Below are positions 1 to 9,175 of a stretch of DNA of 64,000 nt, in pieces. A model generated the notes under the pieces. The model was given only the letters and a program-made list of their open reading frames with translations, made no database searches and was not told where the DNA came from. Each line of letters opens with the position of its first letter. Positions within the stretch are counted from its first letter, which is position 1. Position numbers and translations under genes: made by a program. This stretch comes from Mesocentrotus franciscanus. Its lineage: Eukaryota > Echinodermata > Echinoidea > Camarodonta > Strongylocentrotidae. The stretch lies in contig CP137680.1 in assembly GCA_037976565.1 (NCBI GenBank), forward strand, positions 27,732,873 to 27,796,872, read 5' to 3'.

Positions 1-122
1 ATTGCACTTTACTGCTCCTCTTCACATTTTCCAAGTACAATATTACGAATAATACCATTACGATGAACAATACTGCGTCATAAGAATGTTTTTATAAATA
101 ATAGATCTTAATATGATACTCA

Positions 123-357
123 ATGTCGGATCCAGGAATCTCTTGCAGGGGGCACAAGTCCGAAAAATTCTATGGCAAGCAAAGAAAAGGGTACAGGTTT
201 TTAGTCTCCTATTCTGGCTTTAAAAAAAATCGTAATACCAAAAGGGGGACAATGTCATTAACCCATGATTCGTATCTTCTTCCTCTCCTTTTCTACCCTC
301 TTTTTGCGGGGGGAGGGGGGCACGTGTCCCCGGTGCCCCCTCGTTCCGCCGCTAAAA
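123..357. mobile_element. Possible short TIR element with G-rich end
   Basis: The left side reads GTCGGATCCAGG followed by a G-run. The right side, reverse complemented, reads AGCGGCGGAACGAGG followed by the same kind of G-run (plus strand 300-355). Such ends, a 'ggatccag'-like terminus next to a poly-G tract, occur on many small non-autonomous DNA elements of marine invertebrates. The arms match only loosely and no target-site duplication is visible. The overlapping open frames are low-quality and not treated as genes. Confidence 0.3.
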
Positions 358-603
358 TTCATGCACGTTTCCCACTGCTATCGTCACAATCGCTTCGCAG
401 CATATTGTGACTCTTCAATTGACATCAAACAGCGTCAATTTAAGTCATGGGGGTAACATTTTGACAAACGACGTCAATATTTTTGTAATATCCTTTTTAT
501 TGTAGACCATTATGCTATATACAATCACCAAATTGAAGAGCTTGAACTAAACATACACTTTATAATAGTCTCCCTCTATCTCAGGATATTACTAAGACAC
601 TAT

Positions 604-683
604 GAACCCATTACCTTCTGGAACCGAGTGGTCGATGTATTATGCCTATGGGTGATAGAGAATTTACTAGTCAAGGGGTTAAG
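604..683 (+). repeat. 80-bp palindrome-ended dispersed repeat, copy 1
   Basis: This ~80-bp sequence begins AACCCATTACCTTCTGGAAC and ends TAGTCAAGGGGTTAAG, so its ends are inverted repeats (AACCC...GGGTT). Related copies lie at 47561-47640 (opposite strand) and 63300-63378. All share the centre CCTATGGG and an AATTTA(C/G)TAGTCA-like right half. It looks like a very small non-autonomous transposable element. Family name not known. Confidence 0.6.
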
Positions 684-983
684 ATTGTAAACCGTGCAAG
701 AACCCCATCGCATTGGATGGACACGGATGATAATTGGAGCATAAAAGCAATAGGAAATTGAAGACATTTGTTTTATATTCTCGAAGAAACGAGAAGGTTA
801 GTTTAAGATTTTTTTTTATTGAAATGACCTTACCTCAACGTCATCCGAGATAAGAAATGATTTATAAGAGACATGGAGTGTATGTAAAAATCAATGTGTT
901 ACAAATAAAGAAAGCAATGGGAAATTCACCATCGGATCTCATTTATGTTTATAGCAAGAAAGTGCACGCTGTTGAAACATTTT
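684..983. other. No gene seen
   Basis: AT-rich sequence with a short poly-T run near 810. Nothing resembling an exon, RNA gene or repeat was recognised. Confidence 0.5.
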
Positions 984-1014
984 GTTGTTCTTCGTCTTGT
1001 TCTTTTCTTCTTCT

Positions 1015-1045
<31 letters not shown>

Positions 1046-1276
1046 ATATTACTTCTTATATTACTTCTTATATTATTTCCCCTTGACCTTCTCCTTCTTC
1101 TTTTTCTTTTTCTTTTCGTTCTTGTTCTTCATCTTCCATTACTTATTCTATTACTTCTCCTTAACCGTCTTCTTCTTGTCCTTCTTCTATTTCTTTTTAC
1201 CTTATTCTTGTTCTTTTTTTCCTTCTTCTTGTTCTTCTTGTTCTTCTACTTCTCATTTCTACTTCTTCTTCTATTA
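984..1276 (+). repeat. (TTC)n-rich polypyrimidine tract
   Basis: About 290 bp of almost pure pyrimidine, mainly CTT/TTC triplets with interspersed TTACTTCTTATA and CTTGTTCTT variants. The two long Leu/Phe open frames across it (to 1282) are artefacts of a tract with few stop codons. It lies downstream of receptor exon 2, so on the transcribed strand it would be a GAA-rich purine run. Confidence 0.9.
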
Positions 1277-1639
1277 GCATGATCAGATGGGTCAAACATT
1301 TACAATTTTATTATTAACAAGACACCAACAAATTGTGTTTCGAATTGTGAGGAACCCTGTCATTGAAATCGAAAGGCAATGTACCACAACTTTGTGATTG
1401 GTTTAATTGGTTACAATTCCCAATTCAGCTCTTTCTTTCCTTATCCAAACAGAAGGAACTAGTTGTATTTTTACGTAGGTGACACATACATACGAAATGA
1501 CTACAGTCGACCAATCAATATCTCTTACAAAGTTATTTTGGCATAAAGAAGACTTGGTTCAATTTCACATTGACTCATTGTAGTCAAAGCTCCGGTCTTT
1601 TCAACTACTATCTTACTAACATGTATTATTGCTCTTAAT

Positions 1640-1990
1640 TTCATGTACAGTTTCAGATACACTGGTGATGGCGGATCACCTATATCAATATATTACTTCC
1701 GAAACTTGAGCTTTTATTTCAAAAGGTCACATCAAATTTATAAATTGATGTTTAAAATATTTCACGATTTGGCACCTGTATATTTGAAAGAGATGTTTAC
1801 TTTTAAGACTACAAACTATGCCATTAGAAGTACTAATTTAGTTTTGCCTAAACTGAAAACACAGAATAATATTGTAAGCGTACGTTTCTGTATCGCGGAA
1901 GTAAATTGTATAATGGATTATCTATGCACACTCGACAATCAAGAAGTTTGGCTATATTTAAATAAAGAAATAAAAAGTTTAGTTTGAAAT
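1640..1990 (+). mobile_element. LINE reverse transcriptase C-terminal fragment (CR1/L2-like)
   Basis: The open frame 1643-1987 encodes a peptide with LMFKIFHDLAPVYLKEMF, then RSTNLVLPKLKT and a poorly preserved tail. This matches the pattern at the extreme C-terminus of CR1/L2/Jockey-type retrotransposon polyproteins, where LxxKxLxGLAPxYL is followed by LRS, an LxLPxxKT segment and normally a W-NSLP motif; the last is degraded here. No polymerase core or endonuclease is present, so this is a dead, 5'-truncated 3' end. It is followed by an AT-rich segment with two AATAAA signals (about 2046 and 2071) that may be the element's own 3' UTR. The start is not a real gene start. Clade assignment is inference. 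Confidence 0.6.
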
Positions 1991-2079
1991 GTTATGACAG
2001 AGAAATATGTTTTTAGATAATAATAATACCAATTTATGATTGTAAATAAAATTGTTTATTGTTCTTTGTAATAAACACT

Positions 2080-2145
2080 GGAGGACTTAGGAGGGGGTAG
2101 CGGGAGGGGTTGGCGGAAGGGGGTGGTGAGGCGAGGGGGGGATGA
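2080..2145 (+). other. G-rich tract with G-quadruplex potential
   Basis: Contains repeated G-runs (GGAGGGGGT, GGGAGGGGTTGG, AAGGGGGTGG, CGAGGGGGGGAT) within about 60 bp, in an otherwise AT-rich region. No element boundary was found. Its position just after the LINE fragment may be coincidental. Confidence 0.5.
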
Positions 2146-2725
2146 GACATCCGTGAAAAGTTCATGTTTTACATTTTGAGAATTTTATGTGCTTTGGTTC
2201 TCTGATAAGTGAGTGAACAGTGGGGGGATGTTCATGCCTCAATCACCCAAGGACATGCAATTACATAGATTTTATTGCTGAGGATTTTTTTTTTTTAGGA
2301 CTCTTTAAAAATAAACTGACAGATGTAAGTCCTTTATATCTTTTCAAAACTACTTGGAAAAAATGATTTTAGGTCGGTAAACTTTTGATATAAAGTGTGG
2401 ATGAGCGTATAACTGGATCGTAATCAAATGGTCACCAAGCCCCCACCCCGAATAACAAAAGTCCTACTACGCCCCTTGCAAACATCGAGCGCGTCGCTGT
2501 AGGTGTCTTCATACATCACAATGTGCAGATGTGGCGCCAGCGCGAATACTGAATTAAAGCGGTCATGGGAAACATAAACTCGATCGGCACTTCGCACGGA
2601 CAGGCTCATGGTGTGCGCGATGGAATTACGGTTGGCTGAAATGGTCTATTGCTTCTGGCTTAATTAGTCATATTTCAGATGTGCAGAATCATGAAAGTGC
2701 AAGACAGTTACCTCACTCTCTGTCC

Positions 2726-2731
<6 letters not shown>

Positions 2732-2758
<27 letters not shown>
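2732..2758 (+). repeat. (TC)n microsatellite
   Basis: About 13 uninterrupted TC dinucleotides inside a longer pyrimidine-rich stretch (2705-2880). No gene nearby. Confidence 0.9.
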
Positions 2759-2760
<2 letters not shown>

Positions 2761-3254
2761 CTGCTCCCGCATTCATCTTTTCTTTTTGTAGCACCATTTT
2801 GAAGTGTGGAAAATATTACTCTAATACTACGATGGTTGCCTTGATTCTAACTCCCTCCCTCCTTTCTCTCCCCCTCTAAATTATCATCCATCTCTTTCAA
2901 ACCTTTTCTATCCTTTCTACCTCAGTATCTCTGTATTCATTCATCTAAAGAAAAGGTGCGATTTTTTTTTAACGCATCAAAGTGAGGAACTGCGAGCTGT
3001 CCCAAAATACACTACTCAGTTATAGTCGAATAAACTAGGTTAAAAATACAAAAACACAACACTTCACCATTGCACTGAGAGACCCTCACTTTTGTAACTT
3101 AGCGCGCTTTTGAAGAATCAACTTTTTAATGCATTTGTTGATGTCCCCGGATCCCCAGTAGATGGAATGAGTCTTTCAGCGGAAATATTTACCCAATAGT
3201 GACTTACATAAACAAAGAGAGGGGGACCAGATGAGCGCAAGCCAGGACGAAGAC

Positions 3255-3459
3255 GGCGCTGTTTTATTCTTGCAACCAGAGCCACTATACACAGAGTTTA
3301 GCCAACTTGGTTTCACGCGGTCACAACACGACGTATATTCTTTTGTTTTGTGGTTGTCACACAAAGCAGTATTCGCCATGCTGTACTCCGTACCGTGTTG
3401 GCAAAACTCTCCCAATCACTGTCTCTGCTTGCAATGCATCCGTCATTGGATATTCGGCG
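3255..3459. mobile_element. Short MITE of the GGCGCT-ended family
   Basis: The left arm starts GGCGCTGTTTTATTCTTGCA and continues through CAGAG and GAGTTTAGCCAAC. The right arm, reverse complemented, gives CGCCGAATATCC, then TTGCAAGCAGAGACA and GAGTTTTGCCAAC, so the ends are imperfect inverted repeats of about 70 bp. The left ~120 bp is clearly related to the left end of the longer elements at 22224-23103 and 31841-32722 (shared CGTATATTCTTTTGTTTTGT). It is best read as an internally deleted relative. No transposase is encoded and no clear target-site duplication was seen. Confidence 0.6.
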
Positions 3460-3713
3460 TTTGGTGGTCAAGATCCAATTCACTTTAGATCGACACGACA
3501 CGTGGATACCTAGATTGCTCAAAAGTGTTAGCTCGAGGGAAAATTAAGGAAACCTGATCCGAAGCTTGTACGATAATCTCGATTACCTCAATCGATGAGC
3601 GGTCAAATTGTAGTTTGAATTTCAAATGGCCCTTAGCAGGTGTTCAGGGGAATTTTGTCGCGGTCTGTCCTCACAATATGTAACGGTAAATATATCATTC
3701 GAAAATTAGGCCC

Positions 3714-4175
3714 GTGTCCATACAGCTGATCTTTAACCATTATTAATTAATCATGTTTCCCGTTTTATACACGGCATTTTGTCGGTTATGAACTTGGTTA
3801 CGTCCATACAGCTGATGAGTTATTGCGTTTCTACATGATAAGGTGCAAAATGTCATACCGAAGTGTACCGATCAAATTGAGACGATGTATTACACAAATG
3901 AGGTCTGTGTCCATGCGACAGATTTGTAATCACGATTAACAATGTTCTGCTGTCTATTCGACGTCAGAACGCACACACGCAATGTAACTGCCAAATTCAC
4001 GCGATGAAATATGAAATACAGGCAATGTTCATGTGCTGCGTTTAAATCACATTTCGTGGTCCTTATATACTGCTCACAATCAAAATAGTACGATACTTAG
4101 ACTGTGATAATGCAACGGAATTTTATTCATGATTAGTTAATCAAACTTCGCAGTCCATGCAGTGTCAGATCTAAC
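3714..4175 (+). repeat. Degenerate ~95-125 bp tandem repeat
   Basis: The phrase GTCCATACAGCTGAT or a variant recurs at about 3718, 3811, 3908, 4027 and 4152. Each is followed within ~35 bp by an AATCA(C/T)GATTAA-like segment. The spacing (about 93, 97, 119 and 125 bp) suggests an old, diverged tandem array. Not a coding region. Confidence 0.45.
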
Positions 4176-4657
4176 ACTGCCTTCCTTAACACGTCCAAAT
4201 GTGTTATATCGTATGGTCAACGAAATGCCATCTCATTTCGCTGTACCTAGGTTGTGAGATATCTGCTAATAGTCGCCGTGTTAGATCTTACACCATATGG
4301 GCAGCCAAAGTTCAAAAACTAATTAAGATTAAATATCCACGGCGCTTACACAACCAAATACCTCAGACACAGGACGAGATGGACACCCGACCGCCAATAG
4401 ATCGAACAAAAAATTCACTTCCCGCATGGCCAAGTTTATCTAGTGATTTGTAGTCAGTTCGGTGTATGTACCCGTTTCCTTCTAACAGTTTAATACTTCG
4501 GTCACTCGTTTGCCACATGTGCAGTTTTGCACAAAATGATAGGCACCCATTGAGGGAATGCAATGGCTTTGCAAAAGTACCGATTCCGGTTTTCATTAGC
4601 TCACGACAATTAAAGGTAAAGACCAGTTTTGGAAACGCCCCTCTCTCAAAAAAAAAA

Positions 4658-5018
4658 TGAAATGGAAGCTCTCTACCAATCATGTGAAAGAATATGTTTT
4701 GACTAATACGTGATGATACAAATTTTGCCGGGAAAGTCGGGAAACCGCCTACTAATTGATATATTTGGTAAATTATTATATCTATTGGGACCAAATAGAT
4801 ATCGCGCACGTGGTCGCGTAGTCCCATATACATCTTTCTGTGTACAGTGCTTGTAACTTTACCAAGACTGGGCCAAATTTCTTATCATTTTGATGATTCC
4901 AGAACCTTGCAGTACACACCAATATTTATATGCTAGATGATCAACCTTTTCTGATCGATTCCACAACATTTCTTTCACAATGCAATCGCATGACCAGAAC
5001 TGGTCTTTATCTTTAACA
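4658..5018 (+). repeat. ~350-bp direct repeat flanking receptor exon 2, copy 1
   Basis: This segment and 6488-6832 are homologous along their full length. They share TGAAATGGAAGCT at the start, the block around GATATCGCGCACGTGGTCG, and the end ATGACCAGAACTGG-CTTTATC. This copy carries small insertions relative to copy 2, such as GGGAAAGTC near 4731 and CCAATATTTAT near 4920. Both encode a similar minus-strand peptide (HDHVRDIYLVPID-like), but I do not regard it as a gene. It is probably an unclassified interspersed element. Confidence 0.8.
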
Positions 5019-5244
5019 CCGGTATAGATTAATCTTGCACTAGAAACATTTTTTTAATTTTGAAGCCTATCCCATCATGATAAATACAAAGCGGAATAGG
5101 ATGGTTATTAATTTCGTGTGGTATAATAATAAAGAGTTAATAATCTTCAAGTTCACGAAAAAATATTGGTGCGTATTCGAGGAGATTATCAACGTCACTT
5201 TTTCAGCGTACATTATTAAGGCCATCGTACATCAGTACCACAAG

Positions 5245-5585
5245 ACTTTCTTCCATCATTCATCATCTTCATTACCATATTCATATTTATCATCATCATA
5301 TTATATTCTTCATCATCACCTTCATCGCCGTCTTCAGTATAGTTATCACCATCCTCATCACCATCATCGTCATGACTACCATCATCACCATCGTCACAAT
5401 CATCATCACCACTATCACCACCTTTCGTCTTAGTCATGCTCATCAATATTATGCTCATCATCGTTTAAATACCGTCTTCATCATCATCACCATCATTATC
5501 ATCATCATCTTGATCATCATCATCATCACCATCATTATAATCATCATCATAACCACCAACAACATTGTCGTCGATCATCATCAGC
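5245..5585 (+). repeat. (ATC/ATT)n compound microsatellite
   Basis: About 340 bp of imperfect CAT/ATC/TCA triplets with ACC and ATT interruptions. It lies in the intron starting about 20 bp after the splice donor of receptor exon 2. The His/Tyr-, Ile- and Asp-rich open frames across it are artefacts. Confidence 0.9.
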
Positions 5586-5610
5586 AAGTTCTCTTTGCCC
5601 TCATACTTAC

Positions 5611-5866
5611 GATGTACAGTTTGTGAAAAATGATGGAAGGGAACTTTTCTCGGCACTTGTAGTATTCGGACTCGCCTATCTTCTCGTGTTCCGTGTAGAT
5701 GGCGAACGGGAGTAGGACTAAAAGGACATGAGCCACACTGCCACGATGATCTTACATGCCCTACTCTTGGTCTGCCAGGCACGGGAAGCCAGAGGGTTGC
5801 AGATAGCGTGGTACCGCTCCAAGGAGATGGCACACATTGTCCATACGGATACCGCCACAGATGCAC
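5611..5866 (-). CDS. CCK/gastrin-type receptor, exon 2 (TM3, TM4, ECL2), frameshifted
   Basis: This internal coding exon of a class-A GPCR starts after the acceptor TTTCTGTTCCTCAACAG and ends at ATC before the donor gtaagt (plus strand 5605-5610). Its first two bases complete the Gly codon opened by exon 1 (residue 122). Residues read ASVAVSVWTMCAISLERYHA, with the ERY motif at 138-140, then CNPLASRAWQTKS and TM4 with Trp166. Vertebrate CCK receptors have nearly the same ALERY/SLERY-AIC-PL-R-WQT-S string, which is the main reason for the call. After MSF a stop (TAG, plus strand 5718-5720) appears. Shifting one base gives VLLPFAIYTEH...YYKCREKFPS...HKLYI, a good TM4 end and second extracellular loop with the disulphide Cys (193). 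As assembled the exon is 256 nt; one more T in the run at 5720-5723 gives 257 nt and a phase-0 end. This may be an assembly error or a real lesion. Orexin- or NPFF-like receptors are less likely alternatives. Confidence 0.85.
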
Positions 5867-5957
5867 CTGTTGAGGAACAGAAAGGAAGTTTTGTTAAGGT
5901 ACCGATGGAAGAGAGAAGGAAGTAAATGGAGACGTATAGAGTGAGAGAAATGCATTC

Positions 5958-6000
5958 TCTCTCTCTCTCTCTTTCTCTCACACACACATACACACACACA
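5958..6000 (+). repeat. (TC)n(CA)n compound microsatellite
   Basis: TCTCTCTCTC changes into CACACACATACACACACACA. A further (CT)n of about 20 bp lies at 6113-6132. Both are within the receptor intron. Serine/Arg-Glu open frames here are artefacts. Confidence 0.9.
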
Positions 6001-6487
6001 TCCTCTCTCATATTATGCAATACGCTTTTCAATCAAAACCTCTGTCTATCGGTACATTGACAAATGCCAAATAATTATGAACTAAAGAAATTCACAGGGT
6101 AATTTGTTAAACCTCTCTCTCTCTCTCTCTCTGAAGAAAAAACAACAACAACTAAAAACGGGAAACGTGCAATAAGTAGACAAAAGTATGTTGCATTATG
6201 ATTTTGGTAATTCGACACGGTAACATATCATACTATACACTGAATTGATCGAATGTAAACGTCACAAAATTACTGAAAAAGAGAAAAAATTATATTAATA
6301 CAGACCACACAGTCATGTGCATAATCTATGATACCAACGTTTATATGTTTCGTGAACGAAATAGACAACACAATTTCGATATGTACATCTTTAAAGTGGA
6401 ATATGGGTTTATTCATACCAATTCAATAATAGAAAGTCCAAACGTAATTCTGATATTAAAGTATTGGGAACCAAAAAAATGGAAATT

Positions 6488-6832
6488 TGAAATGGAAGCT
6501 GTTATTACCAATCATGTGAAAGAATATGTTTGTACTAATACGTGATGATAACAATTTTGCTGGGAAACCGCCTAATAATTGATATATTTGGTAAATTATT
6601 AAATCTATTGGGACCAAATAGATATCGCGCACGTGGTCGTGTAGTCCCATATACATCTTTCTGTGTACAGTGCTTGTAACTTTACCAAGACTGGGCCAAA
6701 TTTCTTATCATTTTGATGATTCCAGAACCTTGCAGTACACATTATGCTAGATGATCAACCTTTTCTGATCGATTTCACAACGTTTCTTTCACAATGCAAT
6801 CGCATGACCAGAACTGGCCTTTATCTTTAACA
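6488..6832 (+). repeat. ~350-bp direct repeat flanking receptor exon 2, copy 2
   Basis: Second copy of the sequence at 4658-5018, same orientation, 1.83 kb away. It differs by scattered substitutions and short indels; for example AACAATTTTGCTGGGAAACC here lacks an insertion present in copy 1. The pair brackets exon 2 of the receptor. Confidence 0.8.
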
Positions 6833-7052
6833 GATTACAAAGTACACTTTCGTGACAAAGAGAAAAGAAGCGCGTCCTCCAAAGAACTTTTCTTTTATCC
6901 CGTTTTCTAAGAAATCAATTATTGGCATCGTTAAGAGTAATGCATTTCCTCGAAAAATCATCAATAATTGCCTTTGAATGCCATCATAATAGATTCAAGA
7001 GTTATCAAGCGAAATCAGAGGTTAATGGCTAAAGTATCTATTCAACATAGAG

Positions 7053-7345
7053 GTGTTGTGGTCGAGTGGATACGTCGCCGGACTGTCGATCACAAGGTCC
7101 GCGGTTCGAGTCCCGCCGCTGCACTAATGTCCTTTGGCAAGACATTGATCTACATTTGCCACACTCCACCCAGGTGAAGTAAATGGGTACCTGGTAGGAA
7201 TTTATTCCTTGAAACGCAGCGCGCGTAACAGCTGCACTGCTAAAGCCAGGGTAATTATGCTGCATTATTGTAGAGCGCTTAGAGACTTCTGATAAAGTAA
7301 GTGTTAGGCGCTATATAAGCACTGTAATTATTATTATTATTATTA
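7053..7345 (+). mobile_element. tRNA-derived SINE, full length
   Basis: The head is tRNA-like: box A GTGGTCGAGTGG (7058-7069), an anticodon-arm-like segment GCCGGACTGTCGATCACAAG, and box B GGTTCGAGTCC (7103-7113). The loop would present GTC, as in tRNA-Asp, but parentage is not certain. A body follows, with AATGTCCTTTGGCAAGACATT and ATGGGTACCTGG, and the element ends GCGCTATATAAGCACTGTAATT plus an (ATT)n tail. It is transcribed by RNA polymerase III where active and depends on a partner LINE. Related copies are at 7517-7831 and 49921-50131. No clear target-site duplication was seen. Confidence 0.85.
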
Positions 7346-7516
7346 ACCTTACTTTTCCCCCAGGAGATTGACGTAACTGGACCTGAATTTATTTTACGAC
7401 TTGAAGCTGCCGTGATTTGGGGTAATTAGTAATTAGTAATTAGGTCGTGAACTATTCGCATGTTCCTCGTCGCCAGCCAAGAAAATGAACTTGAAGAATG
7501 CTTTCAAACGCGTTGA

Positions 7517-7831
7517 TTGTTGTAGTCTAGTGTATCTGGTATCCGGACTGTGAACCACAAGGTACGGCGTTCGAATTCCTGCCGCATCACTAACATTCTT
7601 TGGTAAAACATTAATCAATCTACATTTGCCGCACTTGAACAAGGCGTATAGTAAGTGGGTAATAAACCTGGCAGGAATTATTTCTTGAATGCACTGAGCG
7701 CTAAGGTTGCCGGAGCTAAAGTCGGGGTAATAATATCCAAAGTCCTTTTGAAGCGCAAAGAGACGTTATATCATAACGTGATATGCGCTATACAAAAACG
7801 GCATTATTATTATTATTATTGTTATTATTAA
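7517..7831 (+). mobile_element. tRNA-derived SINE, diverged copy
   Basis: Same layout and orientation as the SINE 170 bp upstream but older: a damaged head (box B-like GCGTTCGAATTCC at 7567-7579), then AACATTCTTTGGTAAAACATT and ATCTACATTTGCC. The tail GATATGCGCTATACAAAAACG is followed by (ATT)n. The 3' third differs from the neighbouring copy and matches the fragment at 11278-11365, so it may belong to a different subfamily. Confidence 0.8.
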
Positions 7832-9008
7832 ACTAAGAAAGGATGATTAAAAATGGTGAAAAGAAGAAACTCGCTCGGAGGAAGAGAGGAACTAGATGAA
7901 AGGAGAAGAAAGACAGTGTGGTGTAAAGTATCCAAAACGAAGAACTACAATGGCAGAGTGGATGAAAATATAAGGAAGAAAGGAAAAGAAAGGAAAGGCG
8001 AAGGCAGGATAGTAGTGGCGAAGAGTGGATAGAGGGAAAGCGGAAGTGAATTAAGAAGTAAAAGAAGAGCGAAAAGAGAAATCAGAAAAAGAGAGACGAG
8101 CGATAAGCAAGATTGATATTGTCATCTCACAAACTCACTTTCTTGTTTCTTTGTGTTCAGTTTCCTGGCCTTTTGAAGGATTGTGTGGCTGAAAAGACCT
8201 ACTAATTGACTTGAAACCGTGTTTAAAGGTCGTTTATTTGTCTCATATTATCAAAGTATGTGAGATAAGCAATGATTGATATACACTTGTCTTGTTACAA
8301 GTCCGAGACAATCTTTAAACACCCTTCTGGGGCACCCCAAGCCAATAGTGAGAGAAGGGAAGCTCGTCAGATCTAAATAATAAAATGAGTGTTGGCGCAA
8401 TACGTGTAAATACTATGAATAGCAGGGTAGATATACGTCTTATTAACCTACTTCATATACGATGGGGACAGGGTAGGTATTGAGGGGGGGGGGGATTCGG
8501 GAAGACTTCGAGGAGGAGGCGCGATGGCCAATAACCGGTAACTGGTAAGGCATATATCCCCATTACCAAGTCCCTCGGAAAGGACAAAAGCCGTCGCGTC
8601 AGTCCCTAGCATGATGCTCACTTATCAGTATACAATGCTTTGTAAGCAGTCAGATTCAACAAACAAATAAACAAACTAGCGATCAAACTTTGGGAAGAAA
8701 AAAGATGAAAAAAGAAGGGAATCGTGGCAAAGCTAGAACGGATAAATCAAATTTGCAGTCACTGTGAGATTCCACAAAAGAGATTTACGCAGTATCAAGA
8801 GGATGAAGACGAAAAGCAAAGAGATATCAGAGTAATATCATCAAAAATGTATAAAACAACGGAGAGAGAACTTACACATTGAATAAGATATGCATACAGT
8901 TTAGAAATTGTTCAGGGAATAATGAAGCCTACCTATAGGTACATAAATATGAATATCTTAAAGTACTCCAGTAAAAGAATTGCCCAACGTGATTGAAGTT
9001 TACAATGT
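7832..9008. other. Intronic sequence without recognised gene
   Basis: Contains a purine-rich stretch (about 7860-8110, many GAAAGGAAGA-like words) and an 11-bp G run at about 8484. No exon, RNA gene or bounded repeat was recognised. Confidence 0.5.
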
Positions 9009-9175
9009 GACCGACTAACTTTGAGCAATTTAATTCCGAATCAAAAATAGTTCTTCCAGTAATTGCCCAACTCAGTAACGGTAATATTTTGTATAATTTG
9101 TTTTACCACAAACAGGGCAAAATAATAACTTGACATGCCTGAGACAAGCATAAAATTGCTCAAAGTTGGTCGGAT
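9009..9175. repeat. Foldback (MITE-like) element
   Basis: GACCGACTAACTTTGAGCAA (9009-9028) is matched by its near-perfect inverse TTGCTCAAAGTTGGTCGG (9156-9173), about 25 bp per arm, separated by roughly 115 bp of AT-rich sequence. Non-coding. A second copy was not found in this window, so mobility is inferred from structure only. Confidence 0.5.

Noticed and set aside
857..1282. Leu/Phe-rich open frames of 141 and 110 residues
   Set aside because: They are translations of a TTC-rich polypyrimidine tract and depend entirely on it.
2424..2645. Possible minus-strand exon (MSLSVRSADRVYVSHD...) preceded by an acceptor-like CATTTCAG
   Set aside because: It is GC-richer than its surroundings and looked exon-like, but no receptor TM5-TM7 features or other domain could be recognised. 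The polypyrimidine tract is weak, no donor was found, and the 3' part resembles transposon-end sequence (CTACGCCCCTTGC on the plus strand).
4363..4833. 156-residue minus-strand frame
   Set aside because: Half lies in the ~350-bp direct repeat. The partial peptide similarity to 6456-6656 reflects DNA homology, and the frame is not preserved throughout.
5077..5626. His/Tyr-, Ile- and Asp-rich frames near 5.1-5.6 kb
   Set aside because: They read through the ATC microsatellite in the receptor intron, not an exon.
7053..7125. Functional tRNA gene
   Set aside because: Box A and box B are present, but the acceptor stem does not pair well and the head runs straight into a SINE body with an (ATT)n tail.
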